A DNA stretch of 64,000 nt. Source: Shimia sp. R9_2 (GTDB lineage: Bacteria > Pseudomonadota > Alphaproteobacteria > Rhodobacterales > Rhodobacteraceae). The notes under the pieces are model-generated. The model worked only from the letters and a program-made list of their open reading frames with translations. It searched no databases and was not told the origin of the DNA. Made by a program: the position numbers and the translations under genes. Each line of letters opens with the position of its first letter. The stretch's first letter is position 1. Location: positions 62,001-126,000 of the forward strand of contig NZ_JAGHRO010000009.1 of assembly GCF_017743735.1 (NCBI RefSeq), read 5' to 3'. This document shows, one piece after another, positions 17,781-25,184 of the stretch.

Positions 17781-18808
17781 CAGACAGCCTTTCCTTTGAA
17801 GTCGCGCCATGTGCGCACCAAGACTGGAGCAAGCAGGATTGTGACCCCGATCACGGTCAGCACCGAGGTGGCGGCGGCGGAGTTGAAGCGGGTGATGTCG
17901 CTGCGCATATCCGCAAAGATGATGTAGGAGAGCGAGGGTGCATTGGCTTGGGCTGAGAAGCCCACCACCGGTTCAAACACCCTGAAATTGTCCATCAGCT
18001 GCATCAGCGAGATAAACACCGCCAGCGGCATCAGATGGGGGATCACCACATAGCGGATCTGTTGCCATTTGGTGGCCCCGTCGATCATGGCGGCCTCAAG
18101 AGAGTCGCTGTTCACAGTCTGAAGCCCCGCGTAGAAGACCACAAAGGCAAAGGGCGCGCCGCTCCAGATGCCGTAGACGATGAGGGTGATCCATGTGAGT
18201 GGCGGGGAGGCCTTCAGCGAGAGTTCCGGATCATCAAAGATCCACTGCAACGATTTGCCGATCACCCCTTGGGCGTCGATCATCCAGAACAGGATCAGCG
18301 AGCCGATCAACGGCGTGATGATCATCGGCAGCAGGGAGACAAAGATTGTCGGACCTTTGAGCGCAGGCGTGAGGCGGTTCACCCCCAGCGCGATCAGCAG
18401 ACCGAGCACGATCACCATCGGCGTGACCACAAAAGTGTAGGTCAGGGTGAAGGCGAGGGCCTTGTAAAACGGCAGGTTATAGAGTTCGGCGAAGAAGTCT
18501 CCGAGGCTTTCGCGATTGGCCCAGGCTTCGGCGATTTCTGCCGAGGCGAGGTGGCCGCGGTCAAAGTAGGTGGCAAGGCCCGCAAACCGCCCAAGCGGCT
18601 GCTCGGCGCGCAATTTGGCGGTGGCCTCAGTGTCGACAGAGCTTTCCTGCGTACAGCCGAAGGGGCCGCAGTTTTCGGTCACAACAAGGACCTGCTCATG
18701 TTCGATGTGCATGGACTGGACAACCACTGACACCAGCGGCAGCGCAATGAAGAGGATCATCGCCGCAAGGCTGGGCAGAATGAACCAGAGGAAGGTTTTA
18801 TGGCGCAT
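17780..18808 (-). CDS. Sugar-type ABC transporter permease (MalF-like)
   Basis: 342-residue permease. The first helix is FLWFILPSLAAMILFIALPLVSVVVQSM; it is followed by an unusually long periplasmic stretch of about 110 residues that contains two cysteines (ENCGPFGCTQE). Five more helices follow, with the EAA loop DSLEAAMIDGATKWQQIRYVVIPH split across the fifth. The extended first periplasmic loop recalls MalF's large P2 region. The gene is 78 bases downstream of the binding-protein gene, with a hairpin between. Confidence 0.93.
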   Translation of the reverse strand: MRHKTFLWFILPSLAAMILFIALPLVSVVVQSMHIEHEQVLVVTENCGPFGCTQESSVDTEATAKLRAEQPLGRFAGLATYFDRGHLASAEIAEAWANRESLGDFFAELYNLPFYKALAFTLTYTFVVTPMVIVLGLLIALGVNRLTPALKGPTIFVSLLPMIITPLIGSLILFWMIDAQGVIGKSLQWIFDDPELSLKASPPLTWITLIVYGIWSGAPFAFVVFYAGLQTVNSDSLEAAMIDGATKWQQIRYVVIPHLMPLAVFISLMQLMDNFRVFEPVVGFSAQANAPSLSYIIFADMRSDITRFNSAAATSVLTVIGVTILLAPVLVRTWRDFKGKAV

Positions 18809-18841
18809 GTCAGATCGTCCCGTTCACGAAGGGCCAGGGGC

Positions 18842-18873
18842 GGCAGAACCAGGGGGAGGGGACCGGTTCTGCC
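18842..18873. other. Intercistronic hairpin between binding protein and permeases
   Basis: GGCAGAACC and GGTTCTGCC form a perfect 9-base-pair stem with a 14-base loop between the binding-protein stop and the MalF-like start. Such hairpins after binding-protein genes commonly protect the upstream message or partly terminate, giving more binding protein than permease. That role is inferred. Confidence 0.55.
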
Positions 18874-18886
18874 AAGGGATGGCTTC

Positions 18887-20122
18887 TTACTGAAGGAAGC
18901 CTTTTTCTTTGGCGGCAGAGACATAGGCTGCCTCAACATCGGCCAGAGCCTGCTCAGCAGATTCAGAGCCTTGCAGGAACTCGGAGAGTTCCGCGCCAAG
19001 TGCGGAGTGCATCAGACCCATGAAAGGGATCATCGGGTAAGGCTTGGTGCCGCCGGTGGCGGTTGCCAGAACACCCGCAGAGGCCGCAGAGGGCTGATAG
19101 CCTTCGACAAGCCAGACGGCTGCGTCGTTGTTGGCTTTCACATTCTCTTGGCTGATGCCGTTGAGCATGGCGACAAAGCTGGCTTCGGCGTCCTCGTCAC
19201 TCACATTGGCAGCGATGGCAAAGCCGTCCCACCACAGGGAAGAGGCAGGTGTGCTGCCGCCGCCAACGGTCGGGGAGGAGACCAGCACGGTGTTGCTGAC
19301 GATCTCGTCCGTGGAGCCTTCTGCATCAAGAATACCGGTGCCGCGTGAGCCCCAGAGGTGCGCAATCGCCAGATCGCCCGCTTCCCAGGAGGCCTGAACT
19401 GCGTTGGAGTCAAAGGTCAGGAAATCCGGGTTGGACTGCTCGGTCAGCGACTTGAGCATGTTGAGCGCGGCCACGCCGGTTTCGTTGTTCACATTCGGCT
19501 CTGCGGTGCCGGGTTTGAAGAACTCGCCGCCAAAGCCGAGGTACATGTTCACAAACTCTTCGCCGAGGTTCCAGCCGGTCTGGCTGGTGGTGGCGAAGGG
19601 GTGCTCCATCAGGCCTGCGGCTTTGATGGCTTCGCTTGCGGCCACAACATCCTCATAGGTGGTGGGCACCTCTACACCGGCTTTCTCAAGGATGTCGGTG
19701 CGCACAAACAGGTGCTGGGCATTGGCCATGAAGGCCACCGCCATCACTTTGCCATCCACAGTGATCAGCTGGTTCTTGGAGATGTTCTGGCCGTGTTTGG
19801 CAATCAGATCATCCAGCGGGCGGATCAGGCCTTCGCCAATCAGCGGCACGATGGCGGCGTTGGTGGTGACCACAGTGGAATATTGCGCCGGATTTGCGGT
19901 CAGCGCGGCGATTTGCAGATCGCGGTAATCTTTGTTGAGGTTGCTCTCGACGGTCACGCCGTCACCGGCGCATTGCTTGGCGCCTTCGGCAACCGCCTGA
20001 ATGGCGGCAAAATCATTGCCCAGAATGCTGACGTTGCCGGAGGTCACGCCGCAGCCCGCGTAAGCGGTGGTTCCCATGAACACGGCCGCTGCGCCGAGCA
20101 TTGAAAGTTTCATCATAGACAT
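18887..20122 (-). CDS. ABC transporter extracellular substrate-binding protein (sugar type)
   Basis: 411-residue family 1 binding protein exported to the periplasm. The signal peptide is MSMMKLSMLGAAAVFMGTTAYA, with cleavage after AYA. The mature part has the cluster-B layout (DFAAIQAVAEGAKQ, then NAQHLFVRTDILEKAGVEVP, and WEAGDLAIAHLWGSRG). Two early cysteines (AGCG, KQC) may form a disulfide. The GGGAGA 8 bases before the ATG is strong, and an 80-base gap separates it from the ATPase gene. Ligand unknown; the family favours sugars, polyols and their derivatives. Confidence 0.93.
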   Translation of the reverse strand: MSMMKLSMLGAAAVFMGTTAYAGCGVTSGNVSILGNDFAAIQAVAEGAKQCAGDGVTVESNLNKDYRDLQIAALTANPAQYSTVVTTNAAIVPLIGEGLIRPLDDLIAKHGQNISKNQLITVDGKVMAVAFMANAQHLFVRTDILEKAGVEVPTTYEDVVAASEAIKAAGLMEHPFATTSQTGWNLGEEFVNMYLGFGGEFFKPGTAEPNVNNETGVAALNMLKSLTEQSNPDFLTFDSNAVQASWEAGDLAIAHLWGSRGTGILDAEGSTDEIVSNTVLVSSPTVGGGSTPASSLWWDGFAIAANVSDEDAEASFVAMLNGISQENVKANNDAAVWLVEGYQPSAASAGVLATATGGTKPYPMIPFMGLMHSALGAELSEFLQGSESAEQALADVEAAYVSAAKEKGFLQ

Positions 20123-20202
20123 TTGTGTCTCCCTGTTTTGGTCAATTGGGGCGCTTTCACCCCGGTTGGCCTTGGCCGCTTATGCGAAGGCAGAACGCTG
20201 GG

Positions 20203-21252
20203 TTAAGATCCCAGTCTTGCGCCATCTTCTGCGTTGAAGAGATGGCAGATTTCAGTCGGGATGCTGAGGGAAACCAGATCGCCGATTTCGGCGCGGTAGG
20301 TCTTGTCAGCTTTCACGGAAACCAGTGCATCCCCGACACGCACGGATATCATCGTGGCGTCGCCAAGAAGCTCCAGCGTGTAGATGGGAGCGGTGATCTG
20401 GCCTTTGCCTTCGGCAACAGCCGCATCCTCTGCGCGGAAGCCGAGGGTTAGTGGGCCATCAGGGGCATCAATGCCGGAAATTTCCACATTTTGCGCGCGG
20501 AACACGCCGCCCGCGACCTCGCCATCCATCAGGTTCATGGCCGGAGAGCCGATGAAGCTTGCCACAAAGGTGTTGGCGGGGCGGTCATAGATTTCGGTGG
20601 GGGAGCCAACCTGCTGCACCACGCCTTTTTTCATCACCACAACGCGGTCCGCCAGTGTCATCGCTTCGATCTGGTCGTGGGTCACATAGATGGTGGTGGC
20701 CTGAAGATCATGGCTCAGGTTCTTGATCTGGGCGCGGGTGGAGACCCGCAGCTTGGCATCCAGATTGGAGAGCGGCTCGTCCATCAGGAAGACTTTGGGC
20801 TTGCGCACAATGGCGCGCGCCAAGGCAACGCGCTGACGCTGACCGCCGGAGAGTTCCGCCGGTTTGCGGTGCAAAAACTCGCCCAGTTCCACACGCTCTG
20901 CGGCCTGCATGATCCGTTCATGATGGGTGGCCGGATCAATGCCGCGCACCTTCAGCGGGAAGCGGATGTTCTCATAGACGTTCATGTTCGGGTAAAGCGC
21001 GTAGCTTTGAAACACCATGGCCACGTCGCGGTCTTTGGGCTCGAGCTCGTTCACCACAGTGTCGTCGATGCGGATTTCCCCTTCGGTGACATCCTCAAGC
21101 CCGGCGATCATCCGCATGGTGGTGGTTTTGCCGCAGCCGGAGGGCCCGAGCAGCACAAGGAACTCTTTGTCGGCGATGGTGAGGTCGAAGTTGTGAACAC
21201 CCACAAAAGTGCCCCAGCGCTTGCCAACATTGCGAAGCTGAATTTCGGCCAT
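20203..21252 (-). CDS. ABC transporter ATP-binding protein (MalK/UgpC family)
   Basis: 349-residue ATPase. Walker A is GPSGCGKTT, the Q-loop is MVFQSYALYPNMNVYENI, the signature LSGGQRQRVALARAIVRKP is close to the family consensus, and Walker B is VFLMDEPLSNLDAKLR. The C-terminal TOBE regulatory domain starts near LGFRAEDAAV. The start at 21252 (MAEIQLRNVGKRWG) has GGGGGA upstream; a 29-residue upstream extension would run through an operator sequence and is rejected. It is the first gene of the minus-strand operon and lies directly behind the two LacI-type operators. Confidence 0.94.
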   Translation of the reverse strand: MAEIQLRNVGKRWGTFVGVHNFDLTIADKEFLVLLGPSGCGKTTTMRMIAGLEDVTEGEIRIDDTVVNELEPKDRDVAMVFQSYALYPNMNVYENIRFPLKVRGIDPATHHERIMQAAERVELGEFLHRKPAELSGGQRQRVALARAIVRKPKVFLMDEPLSNLDAKLRVSTRAQIKNLSHDLQATTIYVTHDQIEAMTLADRVVVMKKGVVQQVGSPTEIYDRPANTFVASFIGSPAMNLMDGEVAGGVFRAQNVEISGIDAPDGPLTLGFRAEDAAVAEGKGQITAPIYTLELLGDATMISVRVGDALVSVKADKTYRAEIGDLVSLSIPTEICHLFNAEDGARLGS

Positions 21253-21290
21253 TTTGGTCCCCCGAGCAGCATCCGGTTGATCCGGGTGCG

Positions 21291-21310
21291 TTTTGCATAC
21301 GTTTGCAAAA
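21291..21310. promoter_or_regulatory. LacI-type operator, copy 1
   Basis: TTTTGCATAC-GTTTGCAAAA, a 20-base palindrome around a central CG with one mismatched base pair, lies 39 bases upstream of the ATPase start. LacI regulators bind palindromes with a central CG. It nearly repeats copy 2, whose centre is 54 bases away (about five helical turns), which favours cooperative binding. Confidence 0.82.
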
Positions 21311-21343
21311 TGGTAGTGACGCGGCGTCGGTTTTGGCAAGACA

Positions 21344-21365
21344 TTTTTGCATACGTATGCAAAAA
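21344..21365. promoter_or_regulatory. LacI-type operator, copy 2 (perfect palindrome)
   Basis: A perfect 22-base palindrome: half-site TTTTTGCATAC and its mirror, centred on CG between 21354 and 21355. It lies between the divergent ABC importer operon and the SnoaL-amidohydrolase operon, so one repressor could control both directions. The LacI protein at 11912-12949 is the likely binder. Confidence 0.87.
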
Positions 21366-21435
21366 TACTGGAAACGACTCCGGAAGCCGCGTTGTTAAAT
21401 GAGCAGCAAATACATGTTTAATATGGGAAAATCAC

Positions 21436-22458
21436 ATGAGTGATGTTCAAGAGGCCAAGCACATTATTCGGGCATTTTATGCCGATCTGGACGCTGCACC
21501 GGCGGAGGGCGCGGCAGAGGTGATGGCCAAATACTGTGATTCTGAGCTGTTGTGGCGTGGATTTCATCCCTTTGATGAAATCCGAGGCGCGCGCGCTGTG
21601 GGGGATAAATTCTGGACCCCGCTGCGCCAGAGCCTGACACGGATGCAGCGCCGGATGGACATCTTTTTTGCCGCGCAGAACCGGTTTGACGATCAGGGCG
21701 GTGTCTGGGTGAGCTCAATGGGGCATCTGATGGGGCTGTTTGATCAGCCGTGGCTGGGCATTGCTCCCACCGGCAAGTTGGCCTTTCTGCGCTATTGCGC
21801 CTTTCATCGGGTGTTGGATGGCAAGATTGTCGAGACCGCGATGTATTTCGACATTCCGCATCTGATGGTGCAGGCGGGTTTGCAGCCTTTCCCGGAGCAG
21901 ACCGCCGCGCAGCTGGTGCAGCCCGGCCCGCTGACCCATGATGGGTTGCTCTATGAGGCGCAGCCCGCAGAAGAAGGCACCAAGACGCTGGCGGCGATTG
22001 AGGCGATGATTGGTGATCTGGGGCAATGGGACAATCCGTTGCCGCTGGAAGAAGAGCTGGCGCTGACGTGGCATGACGACATGATCTGGTGGGGGCCAAC
22101 AGGGATTGGCGCGACCTACACCATTGAACGCTACGCCAAGCAGCATTCCGGGCCATTTCGGGCGGGTTTCACTGAGCGCTCCAAGACCAATCACATCTGC
22201 CGTATGGCGGAAGGGCACTATGGCGGCTTCTTTGGCTGGCCCAATTTCACCGCCGTGCCCAGTGGCGGGTTTATGGGCATGCCCGCAACCGGCAAGGCCG
22301 GAGAGTTTCGGGTGATCGACATCTATCGCCGCGAGGGCGACAAGCTGGCGGAGAACTGGATTTTCATCGATCTGCTGCATTTCTGGAAGCAGCAGGGCGT
22401 TGATATTCTGGCGCGGACCACAGGCATTTCAGGCACGGGAGCAGGCCATGCGGATTGA
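21436..22458 (+). CDS. SnoaL/NTF2-like two-domain protein (copy D)
   Basis: 340-residue protein with two NTF2-like domains. The first covers residues about 5-150 (AKHIIRAFYADLDAAP, LLWRGFHPFDEIRG, GIAPTGKLAFLRYCAFHRVLDGK). The second covers about 185-335 (LTWHDDMIWWGPTGIGATYTI, FMGMPATGKAGEFRVIDIYRREGDKLAENW). Its two halves align with copy B. It is the first gene of the short plus-strand operon controlled from the same region as the importer, and its last 11 bases overlap the amidohydrolase gene. Function unknown, but co-regulation with the pathway enzymes argues for a catalytic role on a pathway intermediate. Confidence 0.85.
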   Translation: MSDVQEAKHIIRAFYADLDAAPAEGAAEVMAKYCDSELLWRGFHPFDEIRGARAVGDKFWTPLRQSLTRMQRRMDIFFAAQNRFDDQGGVWVSSMGHLMGLFDQPWLGIAPTGKLAFLRYCAFHRVLDGKIVETAMYFDIPHLMVQAGLQPFPEQTAAQLVQPGPLTHDGLLYEAQPAEEGTKTLAAIEAMIGDLGQWDNPLPLEEELALTWHDDMIWWGPTGIGATYTIERYAKQHSGPFRAGFTERSKTNHICRMAEGHYGGFFGWPNFTAVPSGGFMGMPATGKAGEFRVIDIYRREGDKLAENWIFIDLLHFWKQQGVDILARTTGISGTGAGHAD

Positions 22459-23323
22459 TGCACATCACCACCTTTGGGATTTGAAGGCGGTCAGCTATCC
22501 GTGGCTGATGGCCAAAGGCGTGGCGCGGTTTTTTGGCGACCCGGCCCCGATCCAGCGGGACTACCTGATCGCGGAGTTTCGCGAAGATGCGGCGGCGCAG
22601 GGCTTTGGTGGCTCGGTGCATATTCAGGTGGGGGCCGAGGATGGTCTGGCAGAGGCGCGCTGGGTGCAGACCGTGGCAGAAGAGACGCCGGATTGGCCGA
22701 TGGCGCAGGTCGTCTTTTGCGATCTGACCGCGCCGGATCTGGACGCGCAGCTGGATGCGTTTCAGGCGCTTTCGACCGTGCGCGGAGTGCGCCAGATTGT
22801 CGGACGCGCCCCCGGTGAGGATGCGGTGACCGGCACCAACGCGCTGCTCGATGATCCGGCGTTTTTGCGGGGATTGCAGTTGGCGGGAGCGCGTGGGCTG
22901 TCCTTTGATTTGCAGCTGATCCCGGAGTTGATGGAGAAGACCGCGCGGGTGCTGGCACAGGCGCCTGAGACGCAGGTGGCGCTGTGCCATGCGGGCAGCC
23001 CGCATGATCGCAGTGCGGCTGGTTTGGCGCAATGGGCCAAGCAAATGAAGGCGCTTTCCGCATTGCCTCAGGTGACGTGCAAGCTTTCGGGGCTGGGCAT
23101 GTTTGATCACGACTGGACGGTGGACAGCATCCGCCCGATCGTGGCGGAATGCCTTGCGCAGTTTGGGGCATCGCGGGTGATGTTTGGGTCGAACTTTCCC
23201 GTCGACAGCCTCTCGTCAGACTACGCGACGCTCGCCGGCGCTATGCGGGAGTTGGTGCCCGAGGCGGACCACGAAGAGGTCTTTGGCGGCACGGCGGCGC
23301 GGTTTTACGGGATGGGGGCGTGA
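22448..23323 (+). CDS. Amidohydrolase-family lactonase-like protein (COG3618 type)
   Basis: 291-residue TIM-barrel metal hydrolase beginning MRIDAHHHLWD, where the His-x-His is the first metal site. VHIQVGAEDGLAEARWV, LCHAGSP with a metal or substrate His, and VMFGSNFPVD with the catalytic Asp are all hallmarks of the L-fuconolactonase / pyrone-dicarboxylate lactonase group. It probably hydrolyses a sugar-acid lactone or similar ring. The start overlaps the SnoaL-like stop by 11 bases and follows GGGAGCAGG; a 16-residue longer frame is less likely. It converges with the sulfotransferase gene 10 bases later. Confidence 0.9.
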   Translation: MRIDAHHHLWDLKAVSYPWLMAKGVARFFGDPAPIQRDYLIAEFREDAAAQGFGGSVHIQVGAEDGLAEARWVQTVAEETPDWPMAQVVFCDLTAPDLDAQLDAFQALSTVRGVRQIVGRAPGEDAVTGTNALLDDPAFLRGLQLAGARGLSFDLQLIPELMEKTARVLAQAPETQVALCHAGSPHDRSAAGLAQWAKQMKALSALPQVTCKLSGLGMFDHDWTVDSIRPIVAECLAQFGASRVMFGSNFPVDSLSSDYATLAGAMRELVPEADHEEVFGGTAARFYGMGA

Positions 23324-23333
23324 TCCGGGCGGA

Positions 23334-24131
23334 TCACTCCTCAAACAGGGGCGCGTAGCGGGTGCCCGCAAAGGCGTCCTTGAGTTCGGCGAAGTTTTTG
23401 ACAACTTCGGATTTGGGGCGCTTGTTCTGTTTGGACATTTTGGAGTGAAACGGCGCTGGCGGGACATCGAGAAAGGCACAAAGACGCTGCATCTCGGCCT
23501 CTTTCTGGGCCACCAGATCTTCGTAGGTCATCTGCAAAAGACGTGAGGGCGGGAACGCCTCGGCAATCCGCGCCTCCCAGCTTTCCAGCCATTCAAAACG
23601 ATCCCGGACCCAATCCACAGGCAGCTCCAGGGTTCGGTCGCCATAAGACCCGCCGACCCATTCGCCGCTCTCATAAGCCAAGCGCGTTGAAATGAGGACG
23701 GCGAGTTTGTCTTTGCGTCTGAGGTGGATGAGCCGGATGTCCTCTGCCGCGCGCAGATAGGGCAGCACGCCGCTGGTGTCGCTGATCCCGAATTTCTCGC
23801 CATAGTCGCTTTCGAGGTGGCGATAGAGCAGTTTGACGCCGACGATGTCTTCGTTGGACATGCGCGATAGGCGGCGCTCGAGATAGGACTGCGCACCCGC
23901 GCCGGTGATCCGGCGGCGGACCGCTGCGCTTTGCAACTGGTATTCACCGATGATTTCCCCGTGCTGCCGGGTTTTGGGGATGCTTTTGATCAGGGAGACC
24001 AGCAGGTTTGAGCCTGACCGTCCGGCAGAGAGGATGGCGTATTTCTTGACCGGGGGCAGGAAGAGATCGGAGATCCGTCCGGTTGAGGCGTGCAGGCAAT
24101 CTTTGATCAACGCGGCGTTGGCAGGTTTCAT
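23334..24131 (-). CDS. Sulfotransferase family protein (Stf0-like)
   Basis: 265-residue PAPS-dependent sulfotransferase-like protein. The 5'-phosphosulfate loop is AILSAGRSGSNLLVSL near residue 32; HLRRKDKLAVLISTRLA supplies the 3'-phosphate-binding region, with the Arg and Ser pair of the family. The terminal half (LQMTYEDLVAQKEAEMQRL, then DVPPAPFHSKM) matches trehalose-type Stf0 relatives. It would sulfate a sugar or lipid head group in the cytoplasm. No sulfate-activation genes are nearby. It has no strong ribosome site. Confidence 0.85.
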   Translation of the reverse strand: MKPANAALIKDCLHASTGRISDLFLPPVKKYAILSAGRSGSNLLVSLIKSIPKTRQHGEIIGEYQLQSAAVRRRITGAGAQSYLERRLSRMSNEDIVGVKLLYRHLESDYGEKFGISDTSGVLPYLRAAEDIRLIHLRRKDKLAVLISTRLAYESGEWVGGSYGDRTLELPVDWVRDRFEWLESWEARIAEAFPPSRLLQMTYEDLVAQKEAEMQRLCAFLDVPPAPFHSKMSKQNKRPKSEVVKNFAELKDAFAGTRYAPLFEE

Positions 24132-24330
24132 GGCGTCTGGAACAGCAGTTTGGAAAAAATTTCAAATTCAAAAAGTCTGTGCGGGCGGACAAAAATCGCG
24201 TCCGGCGCAGGGGTGAGTTCAGCACAGGTTGCCCCCTGTCGCAAATGAATTTGGCTGTCGGGCCGCGCTCTGGAGACGGGTGTTGCAACTTTGGAAGGTT
24301 CTGCCTGCAAGACCTGCGCGGCTGTTGGCA

Positions 24331-24355
24331 GAGAAAGCCCCTGAGGGGCTTTCTC
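24331..24355 (-). terminator. Strong hairpin terminator
   Basis: GAGAAAGCCCC-TGA-GGGGCTTTCTC is a perfect 11-base-pair stem with a 3-base loop, 38 bases after the stop of the truncated MAPEG gene on the minus strand. It most likely ended that gene before the deletion and now insulates the sulfotransferase. Confidence 0.75.
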
Positions 24356-24392
24356 GTTGGTGAGAGAGGTCTCTCCTGAGGGCAAGCGTGCC

Positions 24393-24500
24393 TCAGCCGA
24401 TGTGCTGCGCCATCATCACGAGGCCCACGAGGCTGATCGCCCAGACGATGGTCCGCAGATAGGGCACGCCGGTGAGGTAGAAGATCTGGCCGAGCGCGTG
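24393..24500 (-). pseudogene. MAPEG-family membrane protein, C-terminal remnant
   Basis: On the minus strand, 35 codons ending in TGA encode HALGQIFYLTGVPYLRTIVW followed by a hydrophobic AISLVGLVMM-type tail. This matches the last transmembrane helix of MAPEG proteins (the YL-x-G-x-PYLRT motif). Upstream, an in-frame TGA lies at 24507-24509 and no start is available, so the gene's first three quarters are missing. The end abuts a truncated AraC gene on the other strand. This is the mark of a deletion rather than a working gene. Confidence 0.75.
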
Positions 24501-25040
24501 TTGCAGTCATTGCCGCAGGTGATCGTACTGGACGGGTTGGCGGAAGACCCTATCGAGTGGCTTGATGAAATGTGCGGCTTGGTGCTGCGCGAGCTGGGCG
24601 CGACGCAGCCGGGGGCAAGTTTGATGGTGTCCCGGCTTTTGGATTTGCTGCTGGTGGTTATTCTCAGACGCTGGGCGCAATCTGATGACAGCTTGCCCGG
24701 GTGGCTGGCGGCGGCGAAAGATGAGCGGATCGCGCGGGCGATTGCGGCGATCCACTCCAACAGCGGCGGCAGTCTGAGAAATGCGGAGCTGGCCGATATT
24801 GCCGGGATGTCGGTGTCTAACTTTGCGGATCGGTTCAAACAGGTGATGGGGCAGGGGCCGGGGGCCTATCTGAGAGGCTGGCGGCTGGATCAGGCCGCTG
24901 AGGCGCTGCTGCATTCTAGCGCATCGATTGAGGCGATTGCCGATCGGGTGGGCTATGCCTCAAAAGAGGCGTTCAGTCGCGCGTTTCAGGCGAAGTTCGG
25001 GCAGTCTCCCTCGGCCTGGCGCGGTGCGCGGCACGCTTGA
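24498..25040 (+). pseudogene. AraC-family regulator lacking its sensor domain
   Basis: About 180 codons encode the second half of an AraC regulator of the cupin-6 type: VLQSLPQVIVLDGLAEDP, the linker helices MVSRLLDLLLVVILRRW, then two helix-turn-helix units (NAELADIAGMSVSNFADRFK and IEAIADRVGYASKEAFSRAF) ending SPSAWRGARHA. The usual N-terminal cupin of about 110 residues is absent. The open frame continues upstream to an ATG at 24357, but those 47 codons are antisense to the MAPEG tail and look nothing like AraC. The DNA-binding half is intact, so a shortened protein could still be made. Confidence 0.72.
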
Positions 25041-25057
25041 CCTTCGAACAGACAAAG

Positions 25058-25088
25058 AAAAGCTCCCGAAGCTGTTTCGGGAGCTTTT
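25058..25088. terminator. Bidirectional rho-independent terminator
   Basis: AAAAGCTCCCGAA and its complement form a 13-base-pair stem with a 5-base loop, flanked by A and T runs. It lies between the AraC remnant (plus) and the RTX gene (minus) and can serve both. A weaker CAGGCCC/GGGCCTG hairpin at 25156-25177 sits closer to the RTX stop. Confidence 0.85.
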
Positions 25089-25184
25089 GATTTTGTCGCC
25101 AATGCGCTGTGAGGCTGAGGTAAGTCCAAGAGGCGCATCACGACCTGAGGGTGAGCAGGCCCCCGATTGAGGGCCTGATCTGTT

